Of a stretch of 64,000 nucleotides of DNA, positions 38,677 to 47,328 are shown piece by piece. Under the pieces are notes generated by a model. That model was given only the letters and a program-made list of their open reading frames with translations. It was not told the origin of the DNA and did no database searches. Numbering within the stretch: the stretch's first letter is position 1; the number at the start of each line of letters is the position of its first letter. The stretch lies in the NCBI RefSeq assembly GCF_900103975.1, contig NZ_FNIR01000005.1, positions 193,934 through 257,933 of the forward strand, given 5' to 3'. Made by a program: the position numbers and the translations under genes. The DNA is from Klenkia soli. GTDB taxonomy: Bacteria; Actinomycetota; Actinomycetes; Mycobacteriales; Geodermatophilaceae.

Positions 38677-39809
38677 GCGGCGACCGCCGGGGCGGCCAGC
38701 GCGGCGAGCAGGTCGGCGGGCGCGGTGCGGTGCGGCTGACCGACCAGGGTCACCAGGGGCACCCCGCAGGCGGCCAGGGCCCGGCGCTGGGCGGGTACGT
38801 CCCAGCCGGGCGCCTCGTCGTGCGCGCGCACCAGGGACAGCACGACGTGGGCGCCGCAGCGCGCCGCCTCGGCCGTCGTCCAGGCCGCCCGGTCGGGCAC
38901 CGACGCGGTCGGGGACGCCGGGCCCCGCCGCTGCCGGGCCAGCGCGAGCGCGCCGGCCGTGGGCTCGGCGGGCACCTGCACGGTCAGCGCGAGGTCGCCC
39001 CGGTCGTGGTCCTCCCCCGCGACGTGCCAGCCGGCGTCCTCCAGCGCCGCGTAGTGCGCGTCGTGGTCCTGCACGCTGCCGGTGAGGAACACCCGCCGAC
39101 CGGCGGACAGGGCGGGCAGGTCGGCGGCCAGCAGGGCGTCGAGCAGCTCGACGGCCTCGGCCGCCGGCACCGTCGACACGACGCCGTGCACGTGCAGGGC
39201 CAGGCTGCCGGTCACCGTCGGCTCGGCGGCCCGGCGTCGCTGCTGCACCAGCAGCAGCCGCTCGCGCAGCGCGCGGGCCGGGCGCAGGGCGTCGGCGAGG
39301 GCGCCGGCGGGGGCGTCGGGGCCCAGCGGTGCGCGCCCGGTCCACCCGGTGAGGACGTCGGCCAGCCGCAGCACCTCGGCGGTGTCGTAGGCCGTGGTGG
39401 ACGCCCGGGGCAGGTGCAGCAGGTCCAGCAGGTGCACCGGCGGCAGGCCTCGCCAGGGGTCGAGCCGGCGCAGCTCGCGGAGGGCGTAGAACATCGCCAG
39501 CGACGACTGGCAGTCCCGCGACACCACCAGGCCGGCCAGCCCGGCCGCGGAACCGCCCAGCAGCCGGGTGAGCAGGGTCAGCGTCGGTGCGTCGACGGCC
39601 GCACCGAGCACGTGCCGTGCCTCGGCCGACGGCGGGCCGGGGTCGCCGGTCAGCCGCACCGGCACCGCCCCGGCGGCCTCGACCAGCTCGACCGGGACGT
39701 CGGCGCCCACCACGCCGACCACCGGGGTGCCGGCGGCCACGCGGTCACCGACGTCGTCCCCGCGGGTGCGGTAGCGCTGCGCCCACCAGGCCGGGTCGGC
39801 CGGGCCCAC
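38673..39809 (-). CDS. 2-hydroxyacyl-CoA dehydratase subunit-like protein (378 aa)
   Basis: Family elements: VVGVVGADVPVELVEAAGAVPVRLTG near residue 30, LAGLVVSRDCQSSLAMFYALREL, PPVHLLDLLHLPRAS, and a C-terminal segment VVLSLVRAHDEAPGWDVPAQRRALAACGVPLVTLVG. In active members the C-terminal segment has a Cys where HDEA stands here, so one cluster ligand seems lost. The protein has three Cys overall: SRDC, ARCG, AACG. GTG 39809 abuts the CoA-transferase stop. With the 416-aa partner it likely makes a heterodimer. No activator ATPase (HgdC/BadF type) is visible in the window. Confidence 0.75.
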   Translation of the reverse strand: MGPADPAWWAQRYRTRGDDVGDRVAAGTPVVGVVGADVPVELVEAAGAVPVRLTGDPGPPSAEARHVLGAAVDAPTLTLLTRLLGGSAAGLAGLVVSRDCQSSLAMFYALRELRRLDPWRGLPPVHLLDLLHLPRASTTAYDTAEVLRLADVLTGWTGRAPLGPDAPAGALADALRPARALRERLLLVQQRRRAAEPTVTGSLALHVHGVVSTVPAAEAVELLDALLAADLPALSAGRRVFLTGSVQDHDAHYAALEDAGWHVAGEDHDRGDLALTVQVPAEPTAGALALARQRRGPASPTASVPDRAAWTTAEAARCGAHVVLSLVRAHDEAPGWDVPAQRRALAACGVPLVTLVGQPHRTAPADLLAALAAPAVAA

Positions 39810-41048
39810 CTAGACCACCCCGGCGGCGAGCAGCTCGTCGATCCGGTCGGCCGGGTAGTGCAGCAGGTCGGCCAGCACCGGTCGCACGTGCTCGCCCAGC
39901 TGGGGGGCGGGCCGGTCGAGGGTGGTCGCCGCGCCGGACATGCGGATGGGCACCCCGGTGGCGCGCAGCTCGGGGAACAGCCCGTGCCGGGGGTCGACGA
40001 CCGGCACGACCTCGCCGCGGTCGGCGACGATGGCGTCGCGCACGGCCGCCGCCGGGTCGCGCACCTCGGCGGCCGGTGCGCCGTGCGCGGTCAGCGCCGG
40101 GAGCGCCTCGGCCAGGGTGCGCCGCTTGGCCCAGTCGGCGATGAGGGCGTGCAGCTCGGTGGCGTTGGCCACGCGGCCGTCGCGCTCGGCGAAGCGGGGG
40201 TCCTCGACCAGGTCCGGTCGCTCGATGGCGCGCAGCACGCCAGCGGCGAAGGCGTTCGTCGGCGCGCAGAGGGCGAACCAGCCGTCCTCGACCTCGAACA
40301 CCCCGAAGGGGGCCAGCCGGGGCACCGTGGCGCCGGTGCGCACCGGCAGGCCGATCTCCTCCAGCGCGTCGAAGGGTTCGCAGGCCACCAGCGACGTGAG
40401 CGCGCCGAGCATCGAGACGTCGACGTGCTGGCCGGGGCCGTCGCTGCCGCGCTGCAGCAGCGCGGACACCGTGCCGATCACCGCGTAGAGCGGGGCCACC
40501 AGGTCGCCGACCGGCAGGCCGAAGCGCACCGGCGGCTCCCCCGGCGTCCCGGCGGTCATCATCAGCCCGCTGAGCGCCTGCACGATGGTGTCCATCGCCT
40601 TGCCCGAACCGGGCCCGCCCTGGGCGCCGAATCCGCTGATCGAGGTGTAGACGATGCGCGGGTTGATGGCCCTCGCCCAGGCGTGGTCGATGCCCAGCCG
40701 GGTGGTCACCCCGGCGCTGAAGTTCTCCACGACGACGTCCGCGGCGCGCACCAGGTCGCCGAGCACCTCGCGGCCGCGCGGGTCCTTGAGGTCGAGGGTG
40801 ACGCTCTCCTTGCCCCGCCCGCGCACGAGCATCGACAGCGAGAGGTCCTCGGGGTCCTGCCGGCCGATGGTCAGGCCCTCGGCGCTCAGGTAGGGCGAGT
40901 TGTTGCGGGAGGAGTCCCCTCCGGTGGCCGGGTTCTCCACCTTGATCACGCGGGCGCCGAGGCCGGCCAGGAGCAGGGTGGCGTACGGGCCGGCCAGCGC
41001 GGTGGTCAGGTCGACCACCACGACGCCGTCCAGGGGGCGGGCGGTCAT
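39810..41048 (-). CDS. CaiB/BaiF-family CoA-transferase
   Basis: 412 aa class III CoA-transferase. The start GVVVVDLTTALAGPYATLLLAGLGARVIKVENP, the middle ESVTLDLKDPRGREVL, and the catalytic Asp153 in GSGKAMDTIVQALSGLM are characteristic. These enzymes move CoA between carboxylic acids through an aspartyl-CoA anhydride. ATG 41048 overlaps the CapA-like stop by four bases. It sits upstream of two dehydratase-like genes, so it probably makes the acyl-CoA they act on. Confidence 0.92.
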   Translation of the reverse strand: MTARPLDGVVVVDLTTALAGPYATLLLAGLGARVIKVENPATGGDSSRNNSPYLSAEGLTIGRQDPEDLSLSMLVRGRGKESVTLDLKDPRGREVLGDLVRAADVVVENFSAGVTTRLGIDHAWARAINPRIVYTSISGFGAQGGPGSGKAMDTIVQALSGLMMTAGTPGEPPVRFGLPVGDLVAPLYAVIGTVSALLQRGSDGPGQHVDVSMLGALTSLVACEPFDALEEIGLPVRTGATVPRLAPFGVFEVEDGWFALCAPTNAFAAGVLRAIERPDLVEDPRFAERDGRVANATELHALIADWAKRRTLAEALPALTAHGAPAAEVRDPAAAVRDAIVADRGEVVPVVDPRHGLFPELRATGVPIRMSGAATTLDRPAPQLGEHVRPVLADLLHYPADRIDELLAAGVV

Positions 41049-42190
41049 GCGGGGGTCCTCTCGTCGGCGGCGGTCACGAGGACGTCGTCCCCGGACCAGG
41101 TGAAACGGGTGTCGAAGCCGGCGCGGCGGCTGATGTCCTCGACGTAGGCGGCCACCTGCTCGGCACGCGCGCCGCGGGTCAGCGGCACCGGGCGGGCGTC
41201 GTCGTCGATCCAGGTGGGTCGGAACCCGGCGGTGACGGTCCCGTCGTCGGCGAACCGGCACACCGCGACGGCGGTGTTGCGGCTCTCGGGGTGGAAGGCG
41301 TAGGTGGGCATGGCCGGGTCGGGGCTGAACCCGAACATCTCCTTGCGCCGACGGCCCCAGGCCTCGACCTCGGCGGAGTTCTGCCCCGACGGCGTGAGGG
41401 CGTGGGTGACGGTGACGAAGTTGCCCAGGCCGTGGAACACCGGCCTGCCGCGGTGCACCTCGATGCCGCGCATGATGTGCGCGTGGTGGCCGAAGACGGC
41501 CGAGGCGCCGGCGTCGATCGCCGCGTGCGACACCTGCCGCTCGTAGTCGGCCACCAGCGCCGGGGTGTGCCCGATGCCCTTGTGCAGCGAGACCAGCACC
41601 AGGTCGGCGGTCCCCGCGGCGGCGGCGACGTCGTCCTGCATGCGGCGCAGGGTCTCGGGGGCGGCGAACGTGTAGACCGTCGGCGGGCCACCGGGGTTGG
41701 CGAACTCGAGGTCGTAGTGGGTGAGCACCTTGACGTAGGCGCAGCCGGCCTTGCCGCTGGTCGCCCACGACTCCTTGGGTCCCACGCAGTTGTAGCTGAG
41801 CACCGCGATCCGGCGCCCGGCCCGCTCGACCACCGCGGGCACCCGGGCCTCGGCCAGGGAGGCCCCGGTGCCGGTGACCACGAGGCCGGCGGCCCGGGCG
41901 TGCGCGATGGTGTCCAGCACGCCCTCGGTGCCCAGGTCGTACGCGTGGTTGCCGGCCGTCGTGGCCACCGCGAACCCGGCCCGGGCCACCGCGGCCAGCG
42001 CCGCGGGGTCGGCCGGGGGCGCCGGCACGTCGACGACGGCGGGCACCGTGGCCGTCGTGTGCGGCACCTCGACGTGGCCGATGGCCAGGTCGGCCGAGTG
42101 CAGGTACTCGCGGGCGGGGTCGAAGAACGAGTCGGGGTCGGGCTCGTCGAGCACCAGGTCGCCGACGGCCAGCACGGTCAGCTCGCTCAC
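41045..42190 (-). CDS. CapA-family (PgsA-like) metallophosphatase-fold protein
   Basis: 381 aa. Motifs are LTVLAVGDLVLDEPD at the N-terminus (in place of GD-x-M), FAVATTAGNHAYDLGTEGVLDTI with the conserved N-H-x-D, and AVFGHHAHIMRGIEV with paired His. This is the calcineurin-like fold of CapA/PgsA, usually tied to poly-gamma-glutamate capsule synthesis. Here there is no signal peptide or membrane anchor and no capB/capC nearby, so a cytoplasmic hydrolase role is more likely. GTG 42190 overlaps the hydrolase stop. Confidence 0.85.
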   Translation of the reverse strand: MSELTVLAVGDLVLDEPDPDSFFDPAREYLHSADLAIGHVEVPHTTATVPAVVDVPAPPADPAALAAVARAGFAVATTAGNHAYDLGTEGVLDTIAHARAAGLVVTGTGASLAEARVPAVVERAGRRIAVLSYNCVGPKESWATSGKAGCAYVKVLTHYDLEFANPGGPPTVYTFAAPETLRRMQDDVAAAAGTADLVLVSLHKGIGHTPALVADYERQVSHAAIDAGASAVFGHHAHIMRGIEVHRGRPVFHGLGNFVTVTHALTPSGQNSAEVEAWGRRRKEMFGFSPDPAMPTYAFHPESRNTAVAVCRFADDGTVTAGFRPTWIDDDARPVPLTRGARAEQVAAYVEDISRRAGFDTRFTWSGDDVLVTAADERTPA

Positions 42191-43026
42191 CGGGCGACCT
42201 CCAGCACCGGCAGCCCGGCCAGGAACTCGGTGATCGGGCCGACCAGCCGCTCGGGCCGCTCGTCGGCGACGAAGTGGCCCTCGTCCTCGAACAGCACGCC
42301 GACCGAGCCGCGCACGCTGGTCAGCGCCCGCAGGGTCGACTGCGGGGAGATGACGCCGTCGCGCATGCCGCCGATCACCAGCACCGGCAGGTCGATCCCG
42401 GCCAGCACGGCGCGCAGCGCGGTCTCGTCGGTGGCGTCGGGGTAGGGCATGCCCTGGTTGATCCGGGCCTCCTCGTCGTCCATGGCCAGGAACGCGGCGA
42501 CCTTCTCCGCCACGAACGCGTCACGCAGCGCGACCCGCTCGGTGCCCTCGACGGGGCCGCCGATGGTGCGCATGGCCTTCTCGATCACCGCCGGGTCGCG
42601 GCGGTTGGCCACGATCTCCCGGCGCCCGGCCGAGGAGGAGGTGTCGCCGTCGCGGTCGTGCGGGGTGCCGACGACGGAGACCAGCGCGCGCAGCCGGTCG
42701 GGGTGCCGGCGGGCCAGGTGCCAGCCGATGCCCGCGCCGTGCGAGACGCCGGTGTAGACGAACCGGTCGACGCCCAGGGCGTCGGCGACCGCGACGACGT
42801 CGTCGGCCCACTGGTCCAGCCAGCCCGGGGCCGGGGGCTCCGGCGACCGCGACGAGCGACCGAACCCGCGGGCCTGCACGGTCACGACGTGGGCGCCGGT
42901 GGGGTGCTGCGCCAGGATCGCCGGGTAGCGCGAGAAGCCCATGGCGGAGGACAGCACGTGCAGGTCGCCGGTGCCGTGCTCCTCGACCCACACGTGCGCG
43001 TCACCCGCGAGCGGGATGGTGGTCAT
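42187..43026 (-). CDS. Alpha/beta hydrolase
   Basis: 279 aa. Nucleophile elbow GVSHGAG near residue 95, oxyanion region after VLSSAMGFSRYPAIL, acid residue in VIGGMRDGVISP and His in DEGHFVADERPERL. The family covers esterases, lactonases and C-C hydrolases. ATG 43026 overlaps the preceding stop by four bases. No signal peptide, so it acts in the cytoplasm after import. The substrate is presumably the imported compound. Confidence 0.9.
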   Translation of the reverse strand: MTTIPLAGDAHVWVEEHGTGDLHVLSSAMGFSRYPAILAQHPTGAHVVTVQARGFGRSSRSPEPPAPGWLDQWADDVVAVADALGVDRFVYTGVSHGAGIGWHLARRHPDRLRALVSVVGTPHDRDGDTSSSAGRREIVANRRDPAVIEKAMRTIGGPVEGTERVALRDAFVAEKVAAFLAMDDEEARINQGMPYPDATDETALRAVLAGIDLPVLVIGGMRDGVISPQSTLRALTSVRGSVGVLFEDEGHFVADERPERLVGPITEFLAGLPVLEVAR

Positions 43027-44366
43027 GGTCGTCCTCCGGGGTTCTCGGGGTCGGGGAGCTCGGGCACGTCCTCGGGCAGCAGCAGGCGCTGCTCCACGAG
43101 GGCCCGGGTGGCGTCGGTGAACCGCTGCACCCGGTCGGGCGCGGGGTCCAGGGGGGTCTGCACGCCGACGAGGTCGGCCACGACCTGGGCGTCGAGGTGC
43201 GGGGGCGCGAACGGCGAGGGCACGCAGCCGCCGGGTGCCGGGGTGGCGTAGGGCCAGTAGGACGCCAGCGGCGCCTCCACCCAGGGGGTGCGCACACCGC
43301 CGAGCACGTTGCCGACGGCGTCGCGGGCCAGTGCCCGGGCGCCGTCCGGGACCCGCCGGTCGCTCCCCTCGGCGAAGGCGAACCGGTCGGCCCGCGGCAT
43401 GGGGACGCCGTCGGCGACCCAGGCGTCGAGCGCGGCGACCACCGCGCGGGCGACCAGGTCCAGCCGGGTGCGCGAGCGCTGCTCGAGCACCTCGTTGCTC
43501 CCGGTCGGCAGCCCCTTCGCCCGGTACTGCGCGGCGTTGACCAGCACCTCCGAGGGGCCGGTGCCGTCGTGCGCGGTGCCGGCGACCTGGTAGAGCCGGT
43601 AGCGGTCCCCGGGGGCGTCGGAGTCCGGGCGCAGCACCGGGGCGTGGGTGGCCGACTCGGTCTCGCTGAGCACCTCGACGACCGGCACGTCGTGCCCGCC
43701 CACGGTGCGCCGCGGGTCGTCGGGGGCCGGCACCGGCTGCCCCGGCGGGGGTGGGTAGCCGGCCGGCCCCGCGCCGCCGGAGGAGATGCCGAGGACGTAG
43801 CCGTCCAGCACCGGGGCGCCGTCGGGCAGCCGCACGGCCTCGTGGAACCCCTCGCCGAGCAGCACCCGCACGAACGACCCGGTCATCGACCAGCCCGACA
43901 GGTGCGCCCGCGCCACCGGCTGGCCGGCGAGCAGGTCCAGCTCGCCGGTCCGCACCGCCCGCACGACGGCGGTGAGCACCTCCTGGCCGGCGACGTCGGC
44001 GGGCAGGTCGAGGTCGCCGTAGCGCGCGGGGTCGAACTGCTCGCGCATCGAGGCCGCGGTGACCCGCGCAGTGGTGACGCCCAGCCACGCACCGCCGGTG
44101 CGCAGCATCCACGGGTGCAGCACGCGCCAGGTGGCCGCGGTGTCGAACTCGGGGTGCAGCGCCTCGACCTGCAGCACCCCGCTGGCCCGGGCCGGGTCGG
44201 CCGGTCGGCGGACCAGCACCCGGGTGGTCCACCGGTCGCCGGTCACGAGGAACTCCTGCTCGACGTAGCCGTGCGCAGCCAGGTCGACGCCGCCGGGCAG
44301 CCCGGGGACCGCGGCGGCCCCCAGCGGCCGGGACACCTCGGTGACCGGCAGCTCGCGGGCGATCAC
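43023..44366 (-). CDS. Alpha/beta hydrolase-domain protein (PF20091-like)
   Basis: 447 aa of the large Abhydrolase_10-type family common in actinobacteria and proteobacteria. Segments are YVEQEFLVTGDRWTTRVLVRRP, VLQVEALHPEFDTAATWRVL, the nucleophile elbow HLSGWSMTGSFV near residue 150, and a His-containing YQVAGTAHDGTG. The family is of largely unknown substrate, often found with esterase or xenobiotic catabolism genes. GTG 44366 overlaps the ATPase stop by four bases. Confidence 0.83.
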   Translation of the reverse strand: MIARELPVTEVSRPLGAAAVPGLPGGVDLAAHGYVEQEFLVTGDRWTTRVLVRRPADPARASGVLQVEALHPEFDTAATWRVLHPWMLRTGGAWLGVTTARVTAASMREQFDPARYGDLDLPADVAGQEVLTAVVRAVRTGELDLLAGQPVARAHLSGWSMTGSFVRVLLGEGFHEAVRLPDGAPVLDGYVLGISSGGAGPAGYPPPPGQPVPAPDDPRRTVGGHDVPVVEVLSETESATHAPVLRPDSDAPGDRYRLYQVAGTAHDGTGPSEVLVNAAQYRAKGLPTGSNEVLEQRSRTRLDLVARAVVAALDAWVADGVPMPRADRFAFAEGSDRRVPDGARALARDAVGNVLGGVRTPWVEAPLASYWPYATPAPGGCVPSPFAPPHLDAQVVADLVGVQTPLDPAPDRVQRFTDATRALVEQRLLLPEDVPELPDPENPGGRP

Positions 44367-45388
44367 GCGACCACCGCCGGCGGCAGCGTGGCCACGGCGT
44401 CCTCGGTGCGGTGGCAGGTGACCTGCGTCCCGGACGGCGAGGTGCGCAGGGCCGGCCGCTGCTCGTGGCACACGTCGGTGGCCAGCAGGCAGCGGTGGGT
44501 GAAGGGGCAGGACTCCCCCAGCGGAGCCGGGGCGCTGCGCACCGCGGCGGCGCGGGCGGCCCGGGCCTCGCGGCGGGCCCGCTGCCGGTCGGGGTCGGCG
44601 ACCGGGGCGGCGGCCAGCAGGGCCTGGGTGTACGGGTGCGCCGGGGCGCCCTGCACGGCCACCGCTGCGCCGGACTCCATGACCCGGCCGCGGTAGAGCA
44701 CCAGCACCTGGGAGGCCATGTGCTCGACCACGCCGAGGTCGTGGGAGATGAACAGGTAGGCCAGCCCCAGGTCACGCTGCAGCTCGGTGAGCAGGTTGAG
44801 CACCTGCGCCTGCACCGAGAGGTCCAGCGCGCTGACCACCTCGTCGCAGACCACCAGCCGCGGCGCCACGACCAGGGCGCGGGCGATGGCGATGCGCTGG
44901 CGCTGCCCGCCGGAGAACTGCGCGGGGTAGCGGGTCGCGGCGTCGGCGGGCAGCCCGACCCGGGCCAGGATGTCGGCCACCCGGGCCCGCACGCCGTCGG
45001 CGCCGGGGCGCCGGCCGTCGCGGTCGCCGAGGGCCAGCAGCGGCTCGGCCACCGACCAACCCACCGTCCGGGTCGGGTTCAGCGAGCTGTTCGGGTCCTG
45101 GAACACGTACTGCACGTCGCGCAGGAACCCGCGGTCGCGGCGGCCGGCCGGGTCCTGCACGACGCCGTCCAGCCGCACCTCGCCGGCGGCGACGGGCGCC
45201 AGCCCCACCAGCGCCTTGGCCAGGGTGCTCTTGCCCGAGCCCGACTCGCCGACCAGGCCGAGGGTGGCGCCGGCCTCGACGCGGAAGCCGACGTCGTCGA
45301 CCGCCCGGCGGGTGCCGCGCCGGCCCCACCGGTAGTCCACCGACACCCCGTCGAGCTCGACCAACGGCGCGGCCCCGGTCGCCCTCAT
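44363..45388 (-). CDS. Oligopeptide/dipeptide-type ABC transporter ATP-binding protein (DppF-like)
   Basis: 341 aa. Walker A GESGSGKST, Q-loop QYVFQDPNSSLNP, signature QFSGGQRQRIAIARAL, Walker B LVVCDEVVSALD, switch His ISHDLGVVEH. The C-terminal oligopeptide-type extension has HPYTQALLAAAPV and a Cys cluster (CPFTHRC, VCHEQRP, VTCHR) typical of DppD/DppF. It pairs with the ATPase half of the next upstream gene. ATG 45388 overlaps that gene's stop. Confidence 0.95.
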   Translation of the reverse strand: MRATGAAPLVELDGVSVDYRWGRRGTRRAVDDVGFRVEAGATLGLVGESGSGKSTLAKALVGLAPVAAGEVRLDGVVQDPAGRRDRGFLRDVQYVFQDPNSSLNPTRTVGWSVAEPLLALGDRDGRRPGADGVRARVADILARVGLPADAATRYPAQFSGGQRQRIAIARALVVAPRLVVCDEVVSALDLSVQAQVLNLLTELQRDLGLAYLFISHDLGVVEHMASQVLVLYRGRVMESGAAVAVQGAPAHPYTQALLAAAPVADPDRQRARREARAARAAAVRSAPAPLGESCPFTHRCLLATDVCHEQRPALRTSPSGTQVTCHRTEDAVATLPPAVVA

Positions 45389-47328
45389 CGCGACCGCTCC
45401 AGGGTCAGCCCGACCGGCTGCCCGGCGGGGACCAGCGGGTGGATGCAGCGGGCCACGCGGCTGCCGGCCAGCTCGACCATCGGGATGCCCTCCTGGGTGC
45501 AGTCGTCCTGGGCCCGCGGGCAGCGGGCGGCGAAGTGGCAGCCGGTGGGCCAGGCATCCGGCGGCGGCACCGTGCCGGGCACGGTGCGCAGGGTGCCGTC
45601 GGGGGCGGGCTGGTCGGGGCTGCAGTCGAGCAGGGCCCGGGTGTAGGGGTGACCCGGCCCGGCGAAGACGTCGGCGGCGTCGGCGCGCTCGACCACCTCG
45701 CCGGCGTAGAGCACCACCACCCGCTCGCAGGCGTCGGCCACCACGCCCCAGTCGTGGGTGACCAGCAGGATCGCCATGCCGGTCTCGGCCTGCAGCGCAC
45801 GCAGCAGGTCGAGCACCTCGGCCTGCACGGTCACGTCCAGGGCCGTGGTGGGCTCGTCGGCCACCAGCAGCCGGGGCCGGCCGGCCAGGGCCATCGCGAT
45901 CGCGACGCGCTGGGCCATGCCGCCGGAGATCTCGTGCGGGTACCGCCTGGCCACCTCGGCCGGGTCGATCACCTGCACCTGCTCGAGCAGCTCGACCACC
46001 CGGACCCGCGCGGCGCGGCGGCCGACCCGGTCGTGCACCCGGACCAGCTCGCCGAGCTGGGCCCCGATCCGCGAGGTCGGGTCCAGGGCGCGCAGCGGGT
46101 CCTGCGCGACGAGGGCGATCTGGCTGCCCCGCACACCTCGCCAGCCCCGGCCGCGCAGGCCGGTCAGGTCGGTGCCCCGCCACCAGGCCGAGCCGGCCAC
46201 GACGGCGCCGTTGCGGGGCAGCAGGCCGAGCACGGCCTTGGCCACGACGCTCTTGCCGCTGCCGGACTCCCCCACCAGGCCGACGGTCTCGCCGGCCCGG
46301 ACGTCGAGGTCGACGTCGCGGACCACGGTGACCTCGCCGGCCGCGGTGGCGAAGGCGACCTCCAGCCCGCGCACGGCGAGCAGGACGTCGGGGTCGCCGG
46401 GGTCGGCGGCGGGCACCCGTCCGCGGCGCCGCACGCTGCGCCCGCCGGAGGCCGACGACCGGTCGGCGGTGGTGTCGCGGACGACGTCGCCGAGCACGCC
46501 AAGGGCCAGCACGGTGATCGCGATGACCCCGCCGGTGGGCACCATCAGCCAGGGGTAGCTCTGCACGACCGAGGCGGCCTCGCCGACCATGCCGCCCCAG
46601 GTGGGTTCCGGCGGCGGGGCGCCCAGCCCGAGGAACGACAGGCCGGTCTGGACGCCGAGGGCGATGGTCGCGAACAGCGTCGTCTGCACGATGACGACCC
46701 CGCGCACCCGCGAGAGCACGTGCCGCACGGCGACCTGCCGGCGGGACAGGCCCATCAGCCGGCCGGCGGTGACGTGCAGCTCCTGGCTCGCCGCCAGCGC
46801 CGCGCCGCGCACGATGCGCACCAGCCCGGCCGAGCCGAGCAGGCCGAACACGGCCATGCCGATGAGCAGGTCGTTGCCGAACAGGGTCAGGACGCTGAGC
46901 AGGATGACGATGGTCGGCACGGCCATGACCAGGTCGACGACCCGGGTGATGACCTGGTCGACCCGGCCGCCCAGATGGCCGGCGGCGAGGCCGAGAGGCA
47001 ACGCGACCACGGTGCGCACGAGCACGGCGACCAGCACCGCGACCAGCGAGGACGCCCCGCCCTGCAGCAGCCGGCTGAGGACGTCGCGCCCGAGCAGGTC
47101 GGTGCCCAGCCAGTGCGCACCCGACGGCGTCTGCCGGGCCGCGGCGAGGTCCTGCGCCAGCGGGTCGTACGGGGTGACGAACGCGCCGACGAGGCAGGCC
47201 AGCACGACGACGAGCAGGACGGCGCCGGCGGTGCGGCCGCGCCAGGTGGCCAGCACCCCGCGCAGCAGCGACCCGCGGGCCGCGGTGGCCGGTGCGGTGG
47301 CGGCGGTGGCCGCGACGGTGGCGCTCAC
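45385..47328 (-). CDS. Fused permease-ATPase of peptide-type ABC transporter (DppC-DppD)
   Basis: 647 aa with two parts. Residues 1-300 are a DppC-type permease: first helix AGAVLLVVVLACLVGAFV, external HWLGTDLLGRDVLSRLLQG, then five further helices and the EAA-type loop. Residues 310-647 are a DppD-type ATPase: Walker A GESGSGKSV, signature EISGGMAQRVAIAMAL, Walker B LLVADEPTTALD, and Cys-containing C-terminus (GCHFAARCPRAQDDC). There is no stop or frameshift between them. The combination is a true single reading frame from GTG 47328. Confidence 0.93.
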   Translation of the reverse strand: MSATVAATAATAPATAARGSLLRGVLATWRGRTAGAVLLVVVLACLVGAFVTPYDPLAQDLAAARQTPSGAHWLGTDLLGRDVLSRLLQGGASSLVAVLVAVLVRTVVALPLGLAAGHLGGRVDQVITRVVDLVMAVPTIVILLSVLTLFGNDLLIGMAVFGLLGSAGLVRIVRGAALAASQELHVTAGRLMGLSRRQVAVRHVLSRVRGVVIVQTTLFATIALGVQTGLSFLGLGAPPPEPTWGGMVGEAASVVQSYPWLMVPTGGVIAITVLALGVLGDVVRDTTADRSSASGGRSVRRRGRVPAADPGDPDVLLAVRGLEVAFATAAGEVTVVRDVDLDVRAGETVGLVGESGSGKSVVAKAVLGLLPRNGAVVAGSAWWRGTDLTGLRGRGWRGVRGSQIALVAQDPLRALDPTSRIGAQLGELVRVHDRVGRRAARVRVVELLEQVQVIDPAEVARRYPHEISGGMAQRVAIAMALAGRPRLLVADEPTTALDVTVQAEVLDLLRALQAETGMAILLVTHDWGVVADACERVVVLYAGEVVERADAADVFAGPGHPYTRALLDCSPDQPAPDGTLRTVPGTVPPPDAWPTGCHFAARCPRAQDDCTQEGIPMVELAGSRVARCIHPLVPAGQPVGLTLERSR

